7,558 bases of DNA from Thermoplasmata archaeon (lineage in GTDB: Archaea > Thermoplasmatota > Penumbrarchaeia > Penumbrarchaeales > Penumbrarchaeaceae), in the NCBI GenBank assembly GCA_023145185.1, contig JAGLEG010000582.1, positions 1-7,558 on the forward strand, in the 5' to 3' direction. Shown here piece by piece: positions 1 to 5,782 of this stretch. A program made the translations under genes and the position numbers. The notes beneath the pieces were generated by a model that saw only the letters and a program-made list of their open reading frames with translations, searched no databases and was not told the DNA's origin. Position 1 is the first letter of the stretch, and each line of letters opens with the position of its first letter.

Positions 1-175
1 ATCCAGCTGCGAACTCCGCAACGTTGTCAAGCATATCTCCGTCAGGGTCGTAGTCTGCGTCCTTGTTGGAGAGGGGGTTCAGGCCGTCCGAGGTCCCGAT
101 GACCGTTATTGATATCATGGTCATCAGGGCCATCACGGCCACTGCTGTAATTTTTCTGAATTTTTCATCTGCCAT
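1..175 (-). CDS. Secreted or membrane-anchored surface protein with a calcium-binding repeat, N-terminal fragment
   Basis: This is the first 58 codons of a gene that runs off the left edge. The start ATG at 175 is preceded by GGTGATC with a 3-nt gap, a close match to the archaeal anti-Shine-Dalgarno sequence. The protein begins MADEKFRK, a short charged segment, followed by a hydrophobic stretch (about residues 9-27, ending near VIGTS) typical of a Sec signal peptide or membrane anchor. Directly after it comes LNPLSNKDADYDPDGDMLDN, which fits the DxDxDG calcium-binding loop of thrombospondin type 3 or EF-hand-like repeats (D39, D41, D43, D45, D47). In archaea such repeats commonly begin exported surface proteins, often as 'DxDGDGLxDxxE' series. 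The rest of the protein, and hence its function, is outside the window. It is oriented like the helicase gene upstream but separated by 177 bp with its own promoter, so it is probably a separate transcription unit. Export is well supported; any more specific role is not. Confidence 0.8.
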   Translation of the reverse strand, partial: MADEKFRKITAVAVMALMTMISITVIGTSDGLNPLSNKDADYDPDGDMLDNVAEFAAG

Positions 176-178
176 GCC

Positions 179-185
179 GATCACC
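179..185 (-). promoter_or_regulatory. Shine-Dalgarno site of the surface protein gene
   Basis: On the minus strand this reads GGTGATC, seven contiguous bases complementary to the usual archaeal 16S rRNA 3' tail, three bases before the ATG at 175. It fixes the start of the surface protein gene and shows that the transcript is leadered. Confidence 0.7.
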
Positions 186-220
186 CATGTTCGAGTTAGT
201 GTAATAATCCAGAGGGGGTC

Positions 221-234
221 TTATTAACCTTTCG
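221..234 (-). promoter_or_regulatory. Probable proximal promoter (BRE and TATA box) of the surface protein gene
   Basis: Read on the minus strand this is CGAAAG followed by GTTAATAA, an A-rich BRE-like stretch and an AT-rich box in the archaeal order. With the usual distance of about 25 bp from box centre to start, transcription would begin near position 199, giving a leader of about 23 nt that just accommodates the Shine-Dalgarno site. The leader length matches that predicted for the helicase gene, which supports the assignment. It is inferred from motif and spacing only. Confidence 0.5.
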
Positions 235-307
235 TCTACATGTGAAAGCTATCACTCCATTATAGTTCGAGAGGTTGCCACTTTGGATCATTCTTCAACT
301 TTCTACA

Positions 308-334
308 CCTTATTAGAGATATCATATAATAAGG
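308..334. repeat. Perfect 8-bp inverted repeat downstream of the helicase gene
   Basis: CCTTATTA (308-315) and TAATAAGG (327-334) are exact reverse complements around an 11-bp AT-rich loop that contains GATATC. The repeat lies 18 bp past the helicase stop codon and overlaps the second promoter-like element. It could be an operator over the TATA box or a weak hairpin at the end of the helicase transcript. There is no T-run after it on the minus strand, so a classic archaeal U-tract terminator is not supported. Confidence 0.55.
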
Positions 335-344
335 CTTTTGGGTT
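327..344 (-). promoter_or_regulatory. Second promoter-like element between the helicase gene and the surface protein gene
   Basis: The minus strand reads AACCCAAAAGC followed by CTTATTA. This shares the 11-bp string AACCCAAAAGC, followed by a similar AT-rich box, with the predicted helicase promoter at 5687-5704, which argues that both are the same kind of BRE/TATA element. It begins only 9 bp beyond the helicase stop codon and would start transcription near 303, about 125 nt before the surface protein ATG. It could give a long-leader transcript of that gene or a short non-coding RNA. Nothing in the sequence distinguishes these. Confidence 0.35.
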
Positions 345-352
345 TTCTGGGT

Positions 353-3300
353 TCAACCGTGTCCTTCGGTAGCATGGTCGATGTCCTTGTACAGGGAATC
401 GACCGAATCCGCCTCCTCCTCCGAGAGCAGTTTCAAACCAAGGGAGAAGAACGCATTTTTCACGTCCCGGAGTACCTCCTTCCTCTTTTTTCTGAAGTCA
501 AATGAGAAGTTGCTGATAGTCCAATTGGTGATATTGGACGTTCCCACAAGGCCTTCAGATAGGTCGGAAGGGCTAGCCTTCTGATGAATTCTCCTTAGCG
601 AGAGTGTCGCGATCGGGGTGGCGTTCTTGAACACAAGGAACCCCTTTCCTTTGGGTATGGTGTCCTTGATGAACCGAAGGGACACCCTGTTCATCCTGTC
701 TTTGGGAGAGAGTATGACGAGGTCCTCTTCCGGTTCGTCGCCCTCATCTCTTCGATCATGGATCGAACTGCCGTTCGATCCCTGAACCCTCCCGGCCCCC
801 CATACCTTGGCCCCTTCGACCGAGTACACGATCTCGGGGGGTGTACGAAGGGAGACCCGCCTTTGGATATGCTCCTTTGACAGCTCGCCCAGCAACATCC
901 GGAACTTTGCCCTGTCGCAGATGCAGGGCGAATGGTTGAGAATATCCTGATAGGTGAAGGTCCCAAGGTTCCTGGCGGCTCTGAGGATCCAGGCTCTTTG
1001 ATTAACGCCTCGATCATTTTCGGTACGTTTCCCAAGGTCCCAGAAGGGCACTCTGGCCTTACCCCATGCGTCTTCCATGAGCAGCCCCATCTTGATCAGT
1101 TCCGTCGCATCCTTCTTTTCAAGGGGGGCCAGGGTCTGCCCAGTTTCATCTGCCTCGGAGGTGAACTCCTCCAACCTCTTTTTCAGGTTTGTATCCATTT
1201 CGGTCCGGAGGGATCGTGGCCTGGGGGATAATGTGGAGATCATATCCTCCGTGGACCAAACAGGGGTCGGTTGGTCGATCATAGCCCTGTAGAGCGTGTA
1301 TTTTTTTGCAATGTCCTTTAGCTCTGGTAATTTTTCACTCCAGAAGAGGGTGAGATCGGACCAGTCCGATGAGGTATCTTTCGAGATCTCCCTGACGGAC
1401 CTGATGTGGTTTTGAGCGTTCTCCTTCATTATACTTGATATTTCATCAGCCCTATCGGGGTTTGGCCTTGGATGTCGGTGCGTTCCGAGCCTGCTGAGAA
1501 GCTCCCATCTATCGCTGATACCGCCCAGGTTCATGATCACCTCAAGGGGATGTTTGGGGCGGCTGGTCCTGGAAAGCCCCTGGTTGATGAACATTCGCTC
1601 CAGAAGGAGGTCGTCGGCAATCTCCCCCACTATCTCCGATCCACGAAGGAGCATCCGCCCGGATTCGGTCTCTTGATCTTTGAAACCCTCCTTGAGGAAG
1701 AGCGCCACTGCAGACCTGGCGGCCTCTCCTGCAGGGATCCCCATGATCTTTTCGACCATGATGACGTCGAAACCCAGCTCTCTATATCTTGAAATTGAAT
1801 GGATGAATGCGGAGGTGTTCCTCTTCAGTTCGTGGAATGCTTCCACCTCAATGTCCTGGACCCTGATGGAATCCCGAGTCTCAAGTATCTGTGCAAATCC
1901 GGTGTAGGACCCATCTTTGAGAGATATCAGTTTGGTGCTCCTCGCGCCACGAACCCTATCTTTCTCTGACCAGGATGAGGTCTGCCCGCTCAACAGTAGA
2001 CCGGGATCTGTCTCGGGAAGGGCGTGGAACTCATCCGTATCCTGATGTTCATTCCCGATCTCGCGTTGGTCCCTGACCATTAGCCAGATGGAGAGCTTCC
2101 CCCCGGAATGGACCTCTCTCCCTTCCATGGGTCCTCTCGGCCCTGGAAAAAGAACGACCTGCCCATCGCTTACAGCGGATATGACCCCCGGCGGATAGAA
2201 GCCCCCCTCCCAGTTGAACAGCGCGGAAAGCTCTCTCAGCGAGAAGGGGCCGAACCTCCCGAGGAACTTGCAGATCGATACGCACTCCTCCTGTGTCCTC
2301 TCCTCCTCGTCAAATGGGGGCAGTGAGTTTACCCTCAACTCCTCGGATGCTCCTATCAGTTCAATTGCCTCCGGTCCGAATTGCCCCAGGATATTCGATC
2401 TCTTCAGATCCCGGATAAATCCTGACAGGCCGTCCCCTTTCAACCCGATGGTCTCAGATATGATCGATCGCGATATCGTTCTGCCGCTCTTGAGGGCTGT
2501 AAGCAGCTCATCGGGGATCTCCGGAGGTCGTTGAGACAGGAGGGAGAAGACCCTGGCCCATTTTGGATGTCCTGCCCTTCTACCTCCATAGGCGTAATAA
2601 GGGACCACAGACCCACCTTTAACGGCTGACCTGAGGTCCGAGAACCGAATGCTGTCAGACCTCAAAAGCAGCTCCATGGGGCTTGTAAAAAAGGGGACCG
2701 ATCTCAGAATTGAGGAGAGCCCTCGCCCTTCGAGCATGCCCGATATCATCCTTGACCTCCGGAGGTCCTCTGGCCTGAATGGAACGATTCTGCCCTCGCC
2801 TCCATCTGGTATGGAGATGTATTTTTTCAACCCGCCCGCCTCAACCTCGATCAGTTCTCCCCTCTCAGCCATGGCCCCCAGCTCATCCTCGGCCTCTGTT
2901 ATCGAGATCCCGTTCTCCTTTGCGATCGCAAAGGGGTCGATGACATGGTCGATCATACCCGAGATCAGCGCGAGAGCGGTGTCGTTGAATTTGAGGTCCT
3001 GTCTCTCGAGAACTATGGGTTCCTGATCGGCAATATCCTCTGGTCCAGTTGAACTATCCGAGGGTGAAAGGCTCTGTTCCTCCACGATCTCTCCCTTCCA
3101 CCCCCTGATGATCCCGGAGCCGATGATATTTGATGTTTCAGACATGGGTCGGATGGCGAGCTCTATTCCCCTCCCCAACTTCTTCACTATCTCCTCTGCG
3201 GACCTGAGGTCCACCTTTTCCATTAGAACTTCCTTAACAGCCTCATCACCCAGAAGCAGAAGCCCTGTCAGCGGATCGTCATGATCCGTGATCCTCTCCT

Positions 3301-5641
3301 TGGCGTACCACGCATTTTTTAGCAGGTCTATAAGCCTCTCGACCCGTTTTCTCCTGTAGGTCGGGCTGGTTTCCTTGCCCCTGAACCTGTTGAGGACAAG
3401 TAGTGATTTCATCAGGCAGTTGGTGAACCTGGACCGGAACATGCTGGAGGTGAAGATCAACCTCAGAGCGAGGTCGTGAAACTGATCACCTCCAAAAGCC
3501 TGAATGATCTCCTGTTCTTCCAGGGGAGTGGGCGAGGAGACGGCGAATCCATCGTCACCTGCGACATAATCCACCCTCGCACCGATGTTCCTGCGGATCC
3601 CATACGCCAATACGCGCCCCAAAGGCTCGGTGATCTTACGCCCCAGGGGTAAGTGGAAGATGTAGATGGATCGCCCTCTTCGTGCCTTGACCTGTTCCAC
3701 CGGGATCCTGTTGGTTGCTGGTACAAGAGACCCCTTCCTCTGATGATCGAGCAGGCCTCCAAGGACGTTCAAACCCCGATCGTCAATGGTTAACTCTATC
3801 CCACCCTCCTGATCGCCCGTCCATGAGTCTTTACCATTTTTATATATGTCATAGATCCTCCTTCCGACGTTCAGGGGCCTGGACCTTACCTCTCCTGTCC
3901 AGGATGGGACCGTGGGAGCAGCATCCGGGTCTTCACGTACCAATATCTTTGACCCTGTGAAGGATCTCACCCTGTAGGACCTGGAGCCAAGCAGGATGAC
4001 GTCTCCCTCGTAAAGTGCTTCGCCGAAATTCCTTGATAGGTCGCCGATCCTCTTTTTCGACCTTTCGTCCGTGACCCAGTATTTATTTTCCTTTGGAATT
4101 GTCCCACAGTTGAGGTAGAATGCCTGTCTGGTCCCCCTTCTTGGTTTGTACCTGCCGTCCGGTCCTCTCCAAAGCCTTGGTGGAGGTTGATATGTCATTC
4201 GAAGCCTTTCTGACAGGAGGGAGAGAACGGCCTTCAGATCCTTCATCCGGATATCCTTGTACGGGAATGCTCTTTTGGAGAGCCGGAACAGCTCATTCTG
4301 ATCGATGCCCTCATCCGATATGGAGAGTCCGATAGCGAATTGGCCGAGGACATCCACAGGCCCTTTCGGGGACACAAGGGGATCCAGATCGCCCTTCTTG
4401 GCCGCGTTCACGGTGGCTATGGATTCTATGAGGTCCGATCCGCTGGTGGGATAGATCACGCCTATCGAGGTTTCCCCCATGCCGTGACCAGACCTGCCGA
4501 ACCGCTGAAGCATTCGGGATGGGTCTTTCGGGGAGGATATCTGATACACCTCCTTTACACGGCCAATATCTATGCCAAGCTCCAGTGATGTGGATGATAT
4601 CACCCCATCGAGATCACCTCTCCTCAAGCCCTCCTCCGCCTCTCTTCTAACGTCCAGGCTGAGGGATCCGTGATGTGGGGCAACAGACCTATCCTCGTTT
4701 TGTATGAGTACATAGGCCATCTCCTCTGCTCGAGCTCTCGTGTTATGGAAAACGACGATCGCTCCCTCCTTTCTCTCCAGGACCCGCCCGATATCCTCTG
4801 TGATATGCTGATGGATCTCCGGGTCATCCTCCCAACTGTGCATCAGGGTTTTGATCCTGACCTGGATCTTTTTATCGCCAGACCTGTGCACTATGGTTAC
4901 AGGTCTCGCTTTCCCCTTTTCATCCTGTCCTCCCACATATCTGGCCGCTCTTGAAAGGGGTTTGATCGTAGCCGAAAGGCCCACACGTAAGGGAGGGAGG
5001 TCTCCCCCGGATATTATCAGGTCATTCAATTGTTCCAGGTTCAATGAGAGCATCGCTCCACGCTTTGAGCCCACCATCTCGTGAACCTCATCGATTATCA
5101 CATATCTGACGTTCCGGAGTATGTCTCTCGCCTTTGAACAAAGCATCAACAGCAGGTTCTCGGGTGTCGTGACCAGGAGGTCAGGTGGGTATTTGAGCAT
5201 CCTTCGTCTCTCGCTCTGGGGCACATCGCCTGTCCTTAGCCCGATCTGGAGTTTCGATGAGTTTTTTTCTGGTGTAGCCCTTCTTCCCCTTCCCCTGACA
5301 TCAGGCTTCCCGGGTATCTCGCCGATGCCCATCGAGAGGTTGGTCAGGGAGTTGACAAGATCGGCACCCATCGCCTTCATTGGAGATATGTACAATATCA
5401 CAACGTTTTCCCTTTTACGCCTGCCAGATACCATGGAATCTATTCCGGGTAGGACGGCAGAAAGGGTCTTTCCAGTGCCAGTTGGGGATGCTACCAGAAC
5501 ATTTTCGCCTCTTTCTATGGCATTCCAGGCCTCTTTCTGAAGTCGGGTCGGCCTGCCTATGTTCTCCTGGAACCAATTTGATATCCTTGGGTCGTAACCC
5601 TCAAGGGCCTGCTGGTCGATCCCGTGTTTATCTTCTGGCAT
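353..5641 (-). CDS. lhr: Very large Lhr-type superfamily 2 DNA helicase with an extended C-terminal winged-helix region
   Basis: This is an ATP-dependent 3'-5' helicase of the Lhr family, a cytoplasmic DNA-repair translocase; 1762 residues. The start is ATG at 5641, five bases after GAGGT; the TTG at 5647 overlaps that site and is unlikely. Visible motifs: GRPTRLQKEAW (29-39), Walker A ASPTGTGKT (51-59), Ia SPMKAMGADL (86-95), TTPENL (158-163), Walker B DEVH (184-187), SAT (223-225), VFHNTR (297-302), the Lhr-typical HHGSLS (323-328), TSLELGIDIG (351-360) and QRFGRSGH (379-386). A winged helix and beta-barrel follow (about 420-590, with YLNCGTIP at 509-516), then a DEAD/H-associated domain (about 590-790, including HLPLGRKITEPLGRVLAYG). 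After an acidic linker (about 853-875) the second half has winged-helix-like segments near 886-945, 1045-1095 and 1117-1170, and a stretch near 1290-1320 resembling the end of bacterial Lhr C-terminal domains. About 430 more residues follow. All ATPase motifs are intact. Bacterial long Lhr proteins have about 1500 residues and most archaeal ones about 850-950, so this one is exceptional. Confidence 0.95.
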   Translation of the reverse strand: MPEDKHGIDQQALEGYDPRISNWFQENIGRPTRLQKEAWNAIERGENVLVASPTGTGKTLSAVLPGIDSMVSGRRKRENVVILYISPMKAMGADLVNSLTNLSMGIGEIPGKPDVRGRGRRATPEKNSSKLQIGLRTGDVPQSERRRMLKYPPDLLVTTPENLLLMLCSKARDILRNVRYVIIDEVHEMVGSKRGAMLSLNLEQLNDLIISGGDLPPLRVGLSATIKPLSRAARYVGGQDEKGKARPVTIVHRSGDKKIQVRIKTLMHSWEDDPEIHQHITEDIGRVLERKEGAIVVFHNTRARAEEMAYVLIQNEDRSVAPHHGSLSLDVRREAEEGLRRGDLDGVISSTSLELGIDIGRVKEVYQISSPKDPSRMLQRFGRSGHGMGETSIGVIYPTSGSDLIESIATVNAAKKGDLDPLVSPKGPVDVLGQFAIGLSISDEGIDQNELFRLSKRAFPYKDIRMKDLKAVLSLLSERLRMTYQPPPRLWRGPDGRYKPRRGTRQAFYLNCGTIPKENKYWVTDERSKKRIGDLSRNFGEALYEGDVILLGSRSYRVRSFTGSKILVREDPDAAPTVPSWTGEVRSRPLNVGRRIYDIYKNGKDSWTGDQEGGIELTIDDRGLNVLGGLLDHQRKGSLVPATNRIPVEQVKARRGRSIYIFHLPLGRKITEPLGRVLAYGIRRNIGARVDYVAGDDGFAVSSPTPLEEQEIIQAFGGDQFHDLALRLIFTSSMFRSRFTNCLMKSLLVLNRFRGKETSPTYRRKRVERLIDLLKNAWYAKERITDHDDPLTGLLLLGDEAVKEVLMEKVDLRSAEEIVKKLGRGIELAIRPMSETSNIIGSGIIRGWKGEIVEEQSLSPSDSSTGPEDIADQEPIVLERQDLKFNDTALALISGMIDHVIDPFAIAKENGISITEAEDELGAMAERGELIEVEAGGLKKYISIPDGGEGRIVPFRPEDLRRSRMISGMLEGRGLSSILRSVPFFTSPMELLLRSDSIRFSDLRSAVKGGSVVPYYAYGGRRAGHPKWARVFSLLSQRPPEIPDELLTALKSGRTISRSIISETIGLKGDGLSGFIRDLKRSNILGQFGPEAIELIGASEELRVNSLPPFDEEERTQEECVSICKFLGRFGPFSLRELSALFNWEGGFYPPGVISAVSDGQVVLFPGPRGPMEGREVHSGGKLSIWLMVRDQREIGNEHQDTDEFHALPETDPGLLLSGQTSSWSEKDRVRGARSTKLISLKDGSYTGFAQILETRDSIRVQDIEVEAFHELKRNTSAFIHSISRYRELGFDVIMVEKIMGIPAGEAARSAVALFLKEGFKDQETESGRMLLRGSEIVGEIADDLLLERMFINQGLSRTSRPKHPLEVIMNLGGISDRWELLSRLGTHRHPRPNPDRADEISSIMKENAQNHIRSVREISKDTSSDWSDLTLFWSEKLPELKDIAKKYTLYRAMIDQPTPVWSTEDMISTLSPRPRSLRTEMDTNLKKRLEEFTSEADETGQTLAPLEKKDATELIKMGLLMEDAWGKARVPFWDLGKRTENDRGVNQRAWILRAARNLGTFTYQDILNHSPCICDRAKFRMLLGELSKEHIQRRVSLRTPPEIVYSVEGAKVWGAGRVQGSNGSSIHDRRDEGDEPEEDLVILSPKDRMNRVSLRFIKDTIPKGKGFLVFKNATPIATLSLRRIHQKASPSDLSEGLVGTSNITNWTISNFSFDFRKKRKEVLRDVKNAFFSLGLKLLSEEEADSVDSLYKDIDHATEGHG

Positions 5642-5646
5642 GGTCA

Positions 5647-5652
5647 ACCTCT
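5647..5652 (-). promoter_or_regulatory. Shine-Dalgarno site that decides the helicase start
   Basis: The minus strand reads AGAGGT, five bases before ATG 5641. An in-frame TTG at 5647-5645 overlaps the last base of this site and could not be served by it, so the ATG is preferred and the protein begins MPEDKHG. Confidence 0.65.
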
Positions 5653-5659
5653 ATCCGAT

Positions 5660-5725
5660 TAAAACATTCCTGATAGTAAGGACGCCATAATATGCTTTTG
5701 GGTTGGATCGCCTAAGAATGTTTTA
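5660..5725. repeat. Spaced 10-bp inverted repeat in the divergent promoter region
   Basis: TAAAACATTC (5660-5669) and GAATGTTTTA (5716-5725) are exact reverse complements separated by 46 bp. Read in the direction of each divergent gene, both arms are GAATGTTTTA. The left arm covers the predicted helicase transcription start and the right arm overlaps the candidate promoter of the plus-strand gene. The symmetry suggests two binding sites for one regulator, or similar core elements of two promoters. A 10-bp match in AT-rich DNA could also be chance. Confidence 0.5.
5687..5704 (-). promoter_or_regulatory. Probable promoter (BRE and TATA box) of the helicase gene
   Basis: Minus strand AACCCAAAAG followed by CATATTAT, an A-rich BRE-like stretch and TATA-like box. 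The expected start site is near 5664-5666, giving a leader of about 24 nt before ATG 5641 with the Shine-Dalgarno site inside it. The same upstream string recurs at 334-344, on the other side of the gene. Confidence 0.5.
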
Positions 5726-5737
5726 TCAATATGCTTT
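5689..5737. repeat. 10-bp direct repeat AATATGCTTT in the divergent promoter region
   Basis: AATATGCTTT occurs at 5689-5698 and again at 5728-5737, 39 bp apart start to start. The first copy covers the predicted helicase TATA box and the second lies just after the AT-rich box of the plus-strand gene. Together with the inverted repeat it suggests a shared regulatory site, though chance similarity in AT-rich sequence is possible. Confidence 0.45.
5714..5737 (+). promoter_or_regulatory. Candidate promoter of the plus-strand membrane protein gene
   Basis: AAGAATG followed by TTTTATCAATA is the best BRE/TATA-like sequence between the two divergent genes on this strand. With about 25 bp from box to start, transcription would begin around 5748-5757, giving a leader of about 25-35 nt. 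Two overlapping choices of TATA box (TTTTATCA or CAATATGC) cannot be separated by eye. Confidence 0.35.
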
Positions 5738-5772
5738 ACGATAGAGGCCTGGGTCATGCAGGGTTAACAATT

Positions 5773-5777
5773 GGTGA
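5773..5777 (+). promoter_or_regulatory. Shine-Dalgarno site of the plus-strand membrane protein gene
   Basis: GGTGA lies two bases before ATG 5780 and five bases before the adjacent in-frame ATG 5783. The surface protein gene on the other strand has the same GGTGA core exactly five bases before its ATG, so 5783 is slightly preferred. The codons TTG 5771 and GTG 5774 are also in frame but overlap the site. Confidence 0.55.
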
Positions 5778-5782
5778 AGATG

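Noticed and set aside
196..291. Minus-strand 31-codon open frame (begins MIQSGNLSNYNG) in the intergenic region
   Set aside because: The nearest GGTG is 13-14 bases from the ATG, which is too far; it runs across the proximal promoter of the surface protein gene and has no recognisable features.
308..334. Inverted repeat as an intrinsic terminator of the helicase gene
   Set aside because: The stem is AT-rich and weak, and no T-run follows on the minus strand.
176..352. Possible tRNA or structured RNA in the intergenic region
   Set aside because: No cloverleaf arms, T-loop consensus or strong GC stems were found; the content is explained by promoters and a leader.
2649..3026. Plus-strand open frame of 125 codons
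   Set aside because: It is antisense to the helicase linker and first C-terminal winged helix; the Ser/Pro-rich translation is typical of a shadow frame.
5121..5540. Plus-strand open frame of 139 codons
   Set aside because: It is antisense to the helicase ATPase domain, whose motifs are unmistakable, and its translation is low-complexity with no recognisable domain.
353..5641. Part of a multi-gene defence system built around the helicase
   Set aside because: No nuclease, methyltransferase, ATPase partner or mobile-element gene lies beside it; the neighbours are surface proteins with separate promoters.
5645..5647. TTG as the helicase start, adding two residues
   Set aside because: It overlaps the Shine-Dalgarno sequence GAGGT, whereas ATG 5641 has a normal five-base gap.
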